DNA from: Saccharofermentans sp.
Lineage (GTDB): Bacteria; Bacillota; Clostridia; Saccharofermentanales; Saccharofermentanaceae
NCBI GenBank assembly: GCA_024685385.1
Contig: JAIKVV010000079.1
Location: 83,582 to 147,581 of the forward strand
Direction: 5' to 3'
Length of the DNA: 64,000 bases
In this document: positions 1 through 8,102 of the stretch, in pieces
Numbering within the stretch: position 1 is the stretch's first letter
Layout: each line of letters opens with the position of its first letter
The notes under the pieces: generated by a model
What the model was told of the DNA's origin: nothing
Seen by the model: the letters and a program-made list of their open reading frames with translations, nothing else
Databases searched by the model: none
Translations under genes and position numbers: made by a program

Positions 1-638
1 ATCCCGCCCAGTACTATGCCATCATTAACGGCTCCAATGCGATGGACCCCGGTGCAATGACGGAAATGCCTGATTCATCTGCCGATGATATGGTAGAGGC
101 ACAGTATATCAATGACAAGAAGGTTCTCTATTCTCTTGAAGAAAGCACCTCTTTTGAGATCAAGATCAAAGCGGAAGACAGGAATGTCGTCTTTATGGAA
201 GAAGGCATGAACTGCCGTATTACACCGATCTCCATGAGTGATAAGGAATATGAAGGCAAGATCAAGGATATCGCAACAAAAGGCAGTCTGAGCGGAAAGA
301 AAGCCTACTATCAGGTCACGGTTTCTTTTGACCGTATCCCCGAACTTAGAGAGGGCATGAATGCGAAAGTCACGATAGAGATCAAATCTGATCCCGTGCT
401 TTCTATTCCCATAGCTGCCATAAAGAATCAGAACAGCAAGGCATATGTCTATACTGCCAAGGATGAAACAACAGGTGAACTCACGGGTCTGCGCGAGATC
501 ACGACAGGTAAGTCGGATGCCGATTATGTTGAGGTGCTCTCGGGACTTTCCGAAGGCGACAAGATCTATTATCTCTATTATGATACGATAGATTATTCCA
601 AGATAACAAACGGCGTGGATACCAATCTTTACATGTAA
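1..638 (+). CDS. Efflux membrane-fusion (HlyD/RND adaptor-like) protein, C-terminal part
   Basis: The reading frame is already open at the left edge (codons run from base 3), so the gene begins upstream and only its last 211 or so residues are here. The visible part looks like the beta-barrel and membrane-proximal part of a periplasmic-adaptor-type protein: a stretch with EGMNCRITP, then EGMNAKVTIEI followed by SIPIAAI, and a closing segment of the form VLSGLSEGDKIYY, all typical of HlyD/MacA-like adaptors that sit beside ABC exporters in Gram-positives. The start, lipoyl-like and coiled-coil parts are outside the window. It is followed after 16 bases by the glycosyltransferase gene on the same strand. 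Family assignment is from pattern memory; the transported substrate cannot be inferred. Confidence 0.75.
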   Translation, partial: PAQYYAIINGSNAMDPGAMTEMPDSSADDMVEAQYINDKKVLYSLEESTSFEIKIKAEDRNVVFMEEGMNCRITPISMSDKEYEGKIKDIATKGSLSGKKAYYQVTVSFDRIPELREGMNAKVTIEIKSDPVLSIPIAAIKNQNSKAYVYTAKDETTGELTGLREITTGKSDADYVEVLSGLSEGDKIYYLYYDTIDYSKITNGVDTNLYM

Positions 639-654
639 TCCGGAGAGTTCATAA

Positions 655-1719
655 ATGGCGGCGGCAACTATCGACAAGAGAATATCCGAAAATGATAACA
701 TCGACTATTCTGATGTCGTAGTGCTGATACCGGCATATAAGCCGTGCGAAAGACTCGTAAAGCTCATAAAAGATCTCAAGAAAGCTGGTCTTGATGCCAT
801 AATCGTAAATGACGGCAGCGGGCCTGAATATGAGGATGTCTTTTCGCAATGCAAGGATCTGGGCGCCGATGTCATCGGCTATGATGTTAATTGCGGCAAA
901 GGTCATGCATTAAAGCACGGATTCGAGTATGTGGCGACAAAGAACTATTCTTATGTCGTTACCTCTGACTGTGACGGCCAGCACCGGCCTGAAGATATCA
1001 CGAGGGTGGCTCAGGCTCTGATGTCCGGAAACAACATCGTCCTCACGGTGCGCGGAATAAAGAAGGATGCGCCTCTCAGGTCCAGGATCGGCAATACCAT
1101 GTCTAGATTCTTTTTCGCGATCGCCAATGCAAGATATCTTCCCGATAACCAGTCAGGTCTCCGCGGCTTTGCCACATCCAACATCAATTGGATGCTCAAG
1201 GTCAGGGGAGAGAAATACGACTATGAACTCAACGTTGTCCTGATGGCCGAAAAACAGGCTCTCGAGATATCGACCATCCCGATAGAAGCCATATATATCG
1301 ACAATAATGCCGATTCTCATTTCAGGCCTCTTACCGATACGGTCCTTATCTATGTCAGGTATCTTCAGACCATCGCATGTGCCGCTGTCGCTTTACTTTT
1401 GAACATACTGACGGTCCTTATCCTTCGCGATATCCTTCATGTTGGATTTTTCTATCTGATCACGGTCCTCAATTGGCTCATTTATCTTCTTTTGTGTTTT
1501 ATCATCGAAAGATATATCGTCTTCAGGAATTTCTTCTACACCGCAGGTGCCAGAAGACTTGCCCTGTCCATTGCAAAGTATACGAGCTACTACCTTATCT
1601 GCATGCTCGCAGTCCATCTCATTCCTTTTGCAATACCGATGACTGTTTACTATGTGCTGTCTGTTATAATTATAGAAGTAGCTGAATATCTGTTGCTCAA
1701 GGCAACATATGATCATTGA
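655..1719 (+). CDS. GT2 glycosyltransferase with C-terminal GtrA-like membrane domain
   Basis: A 354-residue protein with a GT-A glycosyltransferase domain (about residues 20-230) like dolichyl-phosphate mannose/glucose synthases: VVLIPAYKP, VNDGS, the metal-binding segment TSDCDGQHRPED, and DNQSGLRGF. The C-terminal 110 residues hold about four hydrophobic helices typical of GtrA/DPMS-like domains. Such fusions move a sugar from a nucleotide donor to a polyprenyl phosphate at the inner face of the membrane, and the membrane part anchors or flips the product; this is family knowledge, and donor and acceptor are unknown here. ATG at 655 is preceded by GGAG at good spacing. It follows the adaptor gene closely and may share its transcript. 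Confidence 0.85.
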   Translation: MAAATIDKRISENDNIDYSDVVVLIPAYKPCERLVKLIKDLKKAGLDAIIVNDGSGPEYEDVFSQCKDLGADVIGYDVNCGKGHALKHGFEYVATKNYSYVVTSDCDGQHRPEDITRVAQALMSGNNIVLTVRGIKKDAPLRSRIGNTMSRFFFAIANARYLPDNQSGLRGFATSNINWMLKVRGEKYDYELNVVLMAEKQALEISTIPIEAIYIDNNADSHFRPLTDTVLIYVRYLQTIACAAVALLLNILTVLILRDILHVGFFYLITVLNWLIYLLLCFIIERYIVFRNFFYTAGARRLALSIAKYTSYYLICMLAVHLIPFAIPMTVYYVLSVIIIEVAEYLLLKATYDH

Positions 1720-1804
1720 TTTTTGGAATTTTGCAACTTTTTTGTATCTGCGGTTGTATAACAGGTAACAAACTAACAATCATTCCCATAAGGAGGGACA
1801 GGAT

Positions 1805-2878
1805 ATGAAGAGTCAAAAGAGGATACTTAAGAGAACGGCAGTGGTGCTCGCGTTGTTGATGATGATGTCATCTTTTGCTGCATGCGGAGCCAAGAGCGTT
1901 GCTACCGAGAATGTAAAAAATCACAATCAAAATTCAGCGGCTGCCGGTGCACAGTTTAAGAGTGAAGTCGATCTTGCTGACGGGATCGATTCCTATGTTA
2001 CAGAGCCGGAATATTATGCTGATGAGACAGGAATTCCTCAAGATACTGCTTTCCGGAGCAACACAGGTTCTTCCGCCCGGACTGATACCGTTTCTGAGCG
2101 CAAATTGATCAGGACTTGCACCATCACGGCACAGACTGAAAAATTCGATGAGGTGATCGCTTCATTCAAAGCAAAAGTAAATGAGCTCGGCGGATATTTC
2201 GAGAATTCAAACATTTCCGGTACGGGTATGAATAACAGTTACAGGAGAGGAACTTTTGTTGTAAGAGTTCCTCAGGATAAACTCGATGATCTTATCAGTT
2301 CCGTTAACGGCTCCGTAAATGTTTTGAGCACTTCCGAAAACTCGGAAGATAAAACGTTAGAGTATGTGGATATGGAAGCCAGGATAAAGTCTCTCAAGGT
2401 CGAACAGCAGACTCTGATGGATCTTCTTGCAAAAGCAGATTCCCTGGATAATATAATCATCCTTCAGAACCGTCTTTCCGAGATCCGTTATCAGATCGAA
2501 TCCTATGAGACCCAGATCAAGACGATCGACAACAAGGTCACATATGCCACATTGAATCTGTCGATCAATGAGGTCGTAGAAGAAGAGATCCAGGAGCCTA
2601 ACAAGAAGAGGACTTTCTGGGATGACGTCAAGGATGCTTTCGGAGAGATGCTTGAGAATGTAGTCGAGTTCGGACAGGGCGCAGTTATCCTCTTCATCAT
2701 GCTCCTGCCTCTTACGGTTGTCATGATCATCGCAGGAATCATCGTTCTTGTCTGCATCAAGAGAGGCCGCAAGAAGCGCGCTGCAAGAAGAGCAGCTGCA
2801 GAGGCCGCAAAAGCTCAGGCAACGGAAACCACTGAAGAGCCCGCAGAAGCCAAGGTTGACGAAAGCAGCAAAGAATAA
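1805..2878 (+). CDS. DUF4349 lipoprotein with C-terminal membrane helix
   Basis: The first 26 residues form a basic and hydrophobic signal ending in FAAC, a lipobox, so it is probably lipid-anchored on the outside. Residues about 95-260 match the DUF4349 pattern: RKLIRTCTITAQTEKFDEV, then RGTFVVRVPQDKLDDLIS, a long helical stretch (MEARIKSLKVEQQTLMDLLAK through the QNRLSEIRYQIE region) and a beta segment YATLNLSI. A single strong transmembrane helix (about 293-318) follows, then a Lys/Arg/Ala-rich cytoplasmic tail and an acidic end. The coiled coil resembles those of adaptor proteins; the molecular role of DUF4349 is not known. ATG at 1805 has a very strong AGGAGGG site. A hairpin terminator follows. 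Confidence 0.85.
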   Translation: MKSQKRILKRTAVVLALLMMMSSFAACGAKSVATENVKNHNQNSAAAGAQFKSEVDLADGIDSYVTEPEYYADETGIPQDTAFRSNTGSSARTDTVSERKLIRTCTITAQTEKFDEVIASFKAKVNELGGYFENSNISGTGMNNSYRRGTFVVRVPQDKLDDLISSVNGSVNVLSTSENSEDKTLEYVDMEARIKSLKVEQQTLMDLLAKADSLDNIIILQNRLSEIRYQIESYETQIKTIDNKVTYATLNLSINEVVEEEIQEPNKKRTFWDDVKDAFGEMLENVVEFGQGAVILFIMLLPLTVVMIIAGIIVLVCIKRGRKKRAARRAAAEAAKAQATETTEEPAEAKVDESSKE

Positions 2879-2921
2879 AAAATAAGAAAATATCGTCTGG
2901 TAAGCGCACGATATTATATGG

Positions 2922-2970
2922 TCCTCCACTTCCTTAAAATGACTTGGGAGTGGAGGATATCTTTATTATT
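2922..2970 (+). terminator. Probable rho-independent terminator after the DUF4349 gene
   Basis: TCCTCCACTTCC (from 2922) can pair with GGAGTGGAGGA (2947-2957) with one bulge, followed by a T-rich but interrupted tract. The loop is about 13 bases. Moderate terminator; it separates the lipoprotein gene from the rfbA-type gene. Confidence 0.5.
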
Positions 2971-3015
2971 TGATAAAATGTTACATAAGAACATCAAGTA
3001 ATTGAGAGGTGTTAC

Positions 3016-3885
3016 ATGAAAGGTATCATTCTTGCAGCAGGGAAGGGGACCAGGCTGTATCCCATAACTCTTCCGATCTGTAAACCGCTCCTGCCGGTCT
3101 ACGACAAACCCTTGATCTATTATCCTTTATCCGTTCTCATGAATGCCGGTATCAAGGACATCATGATCATTACTCCTCCGGGAGATACCAAGCCCTTCGA
3201 AAATCTTCTTTCTGACGGACATAAGATAGGCGTTAACATCCGCTATAAAGAACAGCCCGTTCAGAGAGGCATCGCAGATGCATTTATCCTTGCAGAAGAA
3301 TTCATAGGTGATGACAATTGCTGCCTTGCTTTAGGAGACAATATCTTCTATGGTCCGGGCTTCAGGAAGAAACTGAGGCAGGCAGTGGAACTTTGCAAAG
3401 ACGGTGCGGCTATATTCGGCTATTATGTTACAGATCCCAGACCTTTCGGAGTCGTTGAATTCTCCGCTGACGGAAAGGCCGTAAGCATTGAAGAGAAGCC
3501 CAAGAAACCGAAGTCAAATTATATCGTTCCGGGCTTGTATTTTTACGATAATCAGGTCGTATCCATAGCCAAGAACGTTAAGCCTTCCGCAAGGGGAGAA
3601 TTGGAGATCACATCTGTAAATAATGCTTATCTTGCCCAGGGCGCTCTGAGGGTAATCCCTCTTGAATCCGAATTCTCCTGGTTTGACGCCGGCACGGCTG
3701 ACAGCCTTTATGAAGCAGCCGGTCAGATTAAGTCAGCTCAAAGATCAGGAAAGATGATCGGCTGTCTGGAGGAAGTGGCTTTAAGAAATCAGTGGATCGG
3801 TCTGGATGATCTGACAATAATGGCTGAAGAAATGTCCAAGACCAACTACGGACATTATCTCAGCACTCTTGTTGATGATATCTGA
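3016..3885 (+). CDS. rfbA: Glucose-1-phosphate thymidylyltransferase
   Basis: At 289 residues this is the normal length of RmlA/RfbA, which makes dTDP-glucose from dTTP and glucose 1-phosphate, the first step to dTDP-rhamnose and other dTDP-sugars. The N terminus has the nucleotidyltransferase loop GIILAAGKGTRLYPIT with KPLLPVYDKPLIYYPL; further on are GIADAFILAEEFIGDD, LGDNIFYG, EEKPKKPKSNYIVPGLYFYD and WFDAGTADSLYEA, all hallmarks of the bacterial enzyme. The other rml genes are not next to it, so it stands as a single-gene unit between two terminators. SD GAGAGGTG precedes the ATG. The alternative, another hexose-1-phosphate nucleotidyltransferase, is less likely given the close fit to the family. 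Confidence 0.93.
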   Translation: MKGIILAAGKGTRLYPITLPICKPLLPVYDKPLIYYPLSVLMNAGIKDIMIITPPGDTKPFENLLSDGHKIGVNIRYKEQPVQRGIADAFILAEEFIGDDNCCLALGDNIFYGPGFRKKLRQAVELCKDGAAIFGYYVTDPRPFGVVEFSADGKAVSIEEKPKKPKSNYIVPGLYFYDNQVVSIAKNVKPSARGELEITSVNNAYLAQGALRVIPLESEFSWFDAGTADSLYEAAGQIKSAQRSGKMIGCLEEVALRNQWIGLDDLTIMAEEMSKTNYGHYLSTLVDDI

Positions 3886-3906
3886 TCTTGATCTTTGCAA
3901 TATATC

Positions 3907-3941
3907 GGGGCCGGTTTCACTAAGGAAGCCGGCCCCTTTTT
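3907..3941 (+). terminator. Rho-independent terminator after rfbA
   Basis: GGGGCCGGTTT (3907-3917) pairs with AAGCCGGCCCC (3926-3936) with one G-T wobble, followed by TTTTT. It ends rfbA transcription just before the convergent 3' end of the FHA gene. Confidence 0.85.
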
Positions 3942-3948
3942 GAATGAT

Positions 3949-5175
3949 CTAAAGATCTCTTTCTGACTGAGTCATCTGATCTCCGTAAAATGATATCAGG
4001 AATCTGTAGTCCTGATCGCCGAATGTCAGTTTTTGATTATTCTTTATCTCGTAACTCTTGCCGGCGGAAAGGGCTTTATCTTCAATATATGTCGTATTTG
4101 AGCGGCTGAGGTCAGTCAGATAATATCTGTCGTTGTCATATGTTATTGCAGCATGCTGTGATTCGACGGATTCTTCCTCTATCACTATGTCCGAAAGGAA
4201 GCGGTCCGACCCGATAGTGACTTTATCCGTAAATATCGAAAAACTTTTTGTCTTGTCCGGATCTTCATTGTTCACGGAACGGATCGATGCGTAGTGAATG
4301 TCGTAGGAGAGGTCTTTTGCATTATCACAGGCCTTTCCGGTCGTTTCGGGTGAAAACAATATCTTACGTCTTAATTGCCCCTGGTCTTGTTTTGATATCG
4401 TTTTTGTTCCCTTATCCTTCCTGTCCAGCATGATAACGCGGAAAGTAAGGATAAGACCTGCTCCTGCGAATAGAACTGCTGCTTTTCGGCCGATTGAGAC
4501 ATAAGAATATACTGCGCATATAACGGTAAGCGAGGGGATTATGAGATCCCTTCTGATGCTCAAATGATCCTTATGAGGCCTCATGGCGGAAGTTGTTCTT
4601 ATCGTCCTGCAGCAGTTTAGATACAGATCTTCATCACCGGTTGCAACAGCATGAAGCAAAGACTGTTTTTCATCCTCTGTTAGAACGTCAGAAATAAAAC
4701 CGGTATTGATGAGCCGTTCCATGTCATTTATGTCAACAGCGGATAATCTCATTGAAGACATTCTGAATTCCAAAGGTCTGTAACAGCTCTTTAAGATTAT
4801 GCCGTCCTTATCCGTATAGAGGTTTTCCGGGGATAAGACCAGCCCCTCGGGAGGGAGGAGCTTGTTCATTATCGTTATGAGCTGGATAAGAAGATTTCCG
4901 ACAGCCTTTCGGCGCTGCCCGAGTTTTCTCCCGTGTGACGGAATATTCGGGAACTTGTTGTCATTTTGTCCGGTTGAGCCGAATTCGCTTATAGGGATCA
5001 TTCCTGAATAATCAAATGATAATTCGCGGATATCGCCATACCGGTTGATAAGACACGGAAGAAAACAGCCGGAGTCGTTACTCCCGATCACTGCCATGGC
5101 GTATTCACTGACAGATTCATTTTCTGAAAGCGTCTCGATCGCAAAACAACCGAAAGGACCTTTTCTGTTGATCAT
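3949..5175 (-). CDS. DUF6382-type FHA-domain protein of the Tad locus
   Basis: About 408 residues. The N-terminal 180 residues resemble DUF6382 (LLPPEGLVLSPENLYTDKDG and the CYRPLEF segment), which I know from Firmicutes Tad-like loci. Two short hydrophobic stretches follow near the middle (LIIPSLTVICAVYSY and AAVLFAGAGLILTFRVIML), suggesting membrane attachment. The last 85 residues are an FHA fold: VTIGSDRFLSDIVIE, SVESQHAAI, DRYYLTDLSRSNTTYI. FHA domains bind phosphothreonine peptides; here the usual GR after the first strand is GS, while the SxxH and N positions remain, so binding may be altered. A GTG nine bases further upstream is possible, but GAGGTG sits six bases before the ATG at 5175, so that start is chosen. 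It is the last gene of the minus-strand Tad unit. Confidence 0.8.
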   Translation of the reverse strand: MINRKGPFGCFAIETLSENESVSEYAMAVIGSNDSGCFLPCLINRYGDIRELSFDYSGMIPISEFGSTGQNDNKFPNIPSHGRKLGQRRKAVGNLLIQLITIMNKLLPPEGLVLSPENLYTDKDGIILKSCYRPLEFRMSSMRLSAVDINDMERLINTGFISDVLTEDEKQSLLHAVATGDEDLYLNCCRTIRTTSAMRPHKDHLSIRRDLIIPSLTVICAVYSYVSIGRKAAVLFAGAGLILTFRVIMLDRKDKGTKTISKQDQGQLRRKILFSPETTGKACDNAKDLSYDIHYASIRSVNNEDPDKTKSFSIFTDKVTIGSDRFLSDIVIEEESVESQHAAITYDNDRYYLTDLSRSNTTYIEDKALSAGKSYEIKNNQKLTFGDQDYRFLISFYGDQMTQSERDL

Positions 5176-5202
5176 AAAAAACACCTCATCCGGCGGCCTG
5201 TT

Positions 5203-5376
5203 TCAGCCCAAAGCCGAAACGACCTTATCTTCGTTGAAGCAGTACTTGATCACTTTGCCAGCGTAACTGGTGAGGCTTTCTCTGAATATAAGAGCCAAAG
5301 CCACCAAGACGGCAATGATGATGACTACTTCAACAGTACCCATTCCTTTTTTGTTATGCTTGCTGATCTTTGTCAT
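5203..5376 (-). CDS. Flp1-family type IVb pilin, 57 residues
   Basis: A short gene. The ATG at 5376 is preceded by an excellent AAAGGAGGT. The product has a short basic leader ending KKG, then MGTVE and an unbroken hydrophobic helix (VVIIIAVLVALALIF), then RESLTSYAGKV and a short tail. The prepilin peptidase site G11/M12 with Glu at +5 is exactly the type IV prepilin rule. This is the pattern of Flp1-like major pilins of Gram-positive Tad systems. It lies between the fused TadBC gene (25 bases upstream) and the FHA gene (27 bases downstream) on the same strand. It should be the fibre subunit, processed by a peptidase not encoded here. A single Cys near the C terminus (residue 46) is unusual. 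Confidence 0.88.
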   Translation of the reverse strand: MTKISKHNKKGMGTVEVVIIIAVLVALALIFRESLTSYAGKVIKYCFNEDKVVSALG

Positions 5377-5401
5377 AGTCGGTACCTCCTTTCTTTTTTG
5401 A

Positions 5402-6952
5402 TCATATAGCCATGGAAATGATCGCTGGTGTTATGGCAACTATAAGTACGCATATGAAGTCCAATGTCATGGGAAGCAGCATCCCCAAAGATTCTCTTTC
5501 CTGTTTCTTCCTCGCTGCATTTCTGCAGAGATTCCAGCAGGCTGAAGCTTGAAGAGAAAGAAGATTAAGGACTTCAGCCGTACCGAGCCTGCCGTATCTT
5601 GCGACGAGGAGCAGGGCTGCCTGTGCTTCGGGTATCTGTGTCCTGATGGAAAAGTTTTCAACTGCTTCAGAGGCGGATTGGCCACTTAATATGCCTGCTC
5701 TCATTGCCTTTATCTCATATGAAATGCTGCCTTGTTCATCAAATGCTTTTGAGCATATCTCGATCGATTTCGGGAGCTGCAGCCCTGCTTCGAGCAATGT
5801 TGACATCAGACAGAGAAAGAGGGGGATATCTCTCATAAGGTCCTCATGTTTCCGCCTGACTTTTGATCTGACATCCGTGATGTTGAGGAAAAACATGACG
5901 GCCATTGCAGGAAGCGCAAGAATCCCGGGTTTGCCGGCCGCTCCCGCAACTGCAAATGCCAGAAGCCCCGTGACGGAAGTCGTTATCATCTGTTTTCGGA
6001 GATACTTTTCATATTCCGTTTTCGGATTGACATTAAGCTCGCTGAACATGGTATGGCGTTTTGCAGTCAATGATGCAGGCAGTATCGATGTCATGAGGTC
6101 TGCAAGAGGAGTCTTTCTTGAAACTTTATATTCATCGCCTTTATCATTCCTGCGTGGGGTGTCCTGCGAATGCGTCATGAACCTGAACAGGAGGGCGGAA
6201 GCTATGATGCAGAGAACGAATGCAACGGCCATCATGAGCTTTCCGGCATTTGAAGATCTGGCTTCGGCAAGATAGTTGCTGCTCATCTGATTAAGTGCGA
6301 ATGTTATCGCAAAGGGCATGATGCATAGCATGCATGCTTCGGCGTTCTTCCCGGCATTTTCAGCATTAATATCATTATGAACGGCATTCATCTCAGACAA
6401 CATCTGGCAGGAAGACCTCAAGATCGCAAGAGTGCTGCTTCCGATCCTTCCCGAGATTGATAAAGCATGGAAGACGGGAACAGTCTCAGGGAAGTTTAAG
6501 TCTTCCGCAAATTCACTTAAAACCTTTTCAGAATCGATATGCATCTTCAGTTTGTTTTCCATGCTGACAAGAGGTCTGATCAATGGGCTTCTCCTGCCGA
6601 AAGTGTGTTCTATCACAGGCCTTACGAGCGTTAATGATTTTTCGACCGAGTAACCTGAACTTACGCCTGTGCATAAGACCTGCAGCAATACGAGCAGCTG
6701 TGTCCGCATCTGCTCATATGAGCTGTTATATATGCGGTAGACGGTTTCTTTCCAGGGGAAGAAGGCCAGGATCAGGGCGGACAGCAACCTTATCCTTACT
6801 GAGTCCATGAACATGGACGAAAGGAAGAATACCGCAGATGCAAAGACAGGGTATATCCATATGTAACGGAGCAGCGCTTTGTGCCGCTCGTTGATCTCAA
6901 TATGAATAGCTCCGGCAGGCTTCAAGATCTTCGATACCGGCAATCCTTTCAA
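5402..6952 (-). CDS. Fused TadB-TadC pilus platform protein
   Basis: About 516 residues with two T2SSF-type modules in one chain. The first half has paired hydrophobic helices near the start (YIWIYPVFASAVFFL), then a cytoplasmic helical domain (LLVLLQVLCTGVSSGYSVEKSL, FHALSISGRIGS) and a further membrane pair, as in TadB. The second half repeats the plan: helices around residues 325-355, then RDIPLFLCLMSTLLEAGLQ, VARYGRLGTAEVLNLL and a final hydrophobic C terminus, as in TadC. In most bacteria these are two adjacent genes of about 300 codons; here they are continuous with no stop. They form the inner-membrane base that the ATPase drives. A GTG nine bases upstream overlaps the SD; TTG at 6952, eight bases after AAAGGAGG, is the better start. 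It overlaps tadA by 56 bases. Confidence 0.85.
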   Translation of the reverse strand: MKGLPVSKILKPAGAIHIEINERHKALLRYIWIYPVFASAVFFLSSMFMDSVRIRLLSALILAFFPWKETVYRIYNSSYEQMRTQLLVLLQVLCTGVSSGYSVEKSLTLVRPVIEHTFGRRSPLIRPLVSMENKLKMHIDSEKVLSEFAEDLNFPETVPVFHALSISGRIGSSTLAILRSSCQMLSEMNAVHNDINAENAGKNAEACMLCIMPFAITFALNQMSSNYLAEARSSNAGKLMMAVAFVLCIIASALLFRFMTHSQDTPRRNDKGDEYKVSRKTPLADLMTSILPASLTAKRHTMFSELNVNPKTEYEKYLRKQMITTSVTGLLAFAVAGAAGKPGILALPAMAVMFFLNITDVRSKVRRKHEDLMRDIPLFLCLMSTLLEAGLQLPKSIEICSKAFDEQGSISYEIKAMRAGILSGQSASEAVENFSIRTQIPEAQAALLLVARYGRLGTAEVLNLLSLQASACWNLCRNAARKKQERESLGMLLPMTLDFICVLIVAITPAIISMAI

Positions 6953-8102
6953 GCTGACCACCTCCTTTGTCTGTTGCGAAAAGGACCTTTGTGTTGAAAT
7001 TCTGCCCGGACGATCTTAATACCTGACAGACTTCATCTATATATCTTTTCCCGTCTCTTGATCTTGTGATGTGGAGTATGATGTCAACACCCATCGAGAT
7101 CTGTGAGACGATGGCTTCATAGGGCAGGTTGGATCCCGACATTACCATGACTGTCAGGCGGTCGAGCATCTCTTTGCATGAGTTGGCATGTCCCGTGCAC
7201 ATGGATCCGGGATGTCCCGTGTTAAGGGCCTGGATCATGTCGGCGCTTTCGGCGCCCCTTACTTCACCTACTATGATGCGGTCAGGCCTCATCCTTAAAG
7301 CTGCTCTGATCATCATCCTGATGTTGACTTCGCCGGAGCCGTCGGGACCCGGGAGCCTGCTTTCCATCCTTACCAGGTTTTCGATGCACTTGAGATTTAA
7401 TTCGGCCGAATCCTCGATCGTTACGACACGTTCGGTAGGAGGGATAAAATCAGAAAGACAATTAAGAAAAGTTGTCTTTCCGGAACCTGTTCCGCCGCAA
7501 AGGAAAACCGTCTTCCTGTTCTTTACGCACTCGGACAGAAATCTTGCGCATTCTTCGCTTATGAAGCCGTTTCTTATGAGCGATGCGATATCATGCGATA
7601 TCCCCGTGAACTTCCTTATCGTTACGATCGGTCCGTCCGGTGCGACGGGAGGGAGGACGGCATTTGCTCTCGATCCGTCGGGGAGCCTTAAGTCAGCTAT
7701 CGGATTTGCTTCGTTCAAAGGTCTGTTGCGGTTAGCGAAAAATGCGGATATGACCGTTGTAAGATGTTTGGCATCCCTGAAGCGGAGAGCAGATCTAAAA
7801 AGCTTGCCGTCCCTTTCGAAAAAGACCTTATCAGGTCCGTTTACCATGATCTCGGTAACGGAGGGATCTTCCATAAGAGGCTCGATCGCATCAAGGCGTC
7901 TTAACGAATTGAAGACCGTACCTGCGAGGATGCGCCTTTCGTTCAAGGTCATCTTGAGTTCTTTTGCCCTGTCCGATATAACGTTGGCTATGATCTCTTT
8001 AAGTTCGTCGTCTGTAGGATCCGCGCCGGTCTTGATGGCATTCAGGACATAGTAAGTCATCTGCTCCTTGATGTCTTCTGGACTATACTGCGTTCTTGCC
8101 AT
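6897..8102 (-). CDS. tadA: CpaF/TadA-family pilus assembly ATPase
   Basis: 401 residues of the CpaF family of hexameric secretion ATPases that power Tad pilin extension and retraction. Visible: the N-terminal domain with LDAIEPLMEDPSVTEIMVNGPDKVFFERDGK, ADLRLPDGSRANAVLPPVA, Walker A GGTGSGKTT (residues 203-211), the Asp-box region VVTIEDSAELNL, RMRPDRIIVGEVRG with the Walker B/catalytic acidic residue, and GHPGSMCTGHAN with the His box. All catalytic motifs are present and the length is normal (family usually 380-450). It overlaps the upstream gene by 20 bases and the downstream TadBC gene by 56, so translation is probably coupled. AAAGGA precedes the ATG. Confidence 0.95.
   Translation of the reverse strand: MARTQYSPEDIKEQMTYYVLNAIKTGADPTDDELKEIIANVISDRAKELKMTLNERRILAGTVFNSLRRLDAIEPLMEDPSVTEIMVNGPDKVFFERDGKLFRSALRFRDAKHLTTVISAFFANRNRPLNEANPIADLRLPDGSRANAVLPPVAPDGPIVTIRKFTGISHDIASLIRNGFISEECARFLSECVKNRKTVFLCGGTGSGKTTFLNCLSDFIPPTERVVTIEDSAELNLKCIENLVRMESRLPGPDGSGEVNIRMMIRAALRMRPDRIIVGEVRGAESADMIQALNTGHPGSMCTGHANSCKEMLDRLTVMVMSGSNLPYEAIVSQISMGVDIILHITRSRDGKRYIDEVCQVLRSSGQNFNTKVLFATDKGGGQLERIAGIEDLEACRSYSY

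Noticed and set aside
7129-8052. Long plus-strand frame opposite tadA
   Set aside because: Composition follows the antisense of a clear ATPase gene, with no ribosome site.
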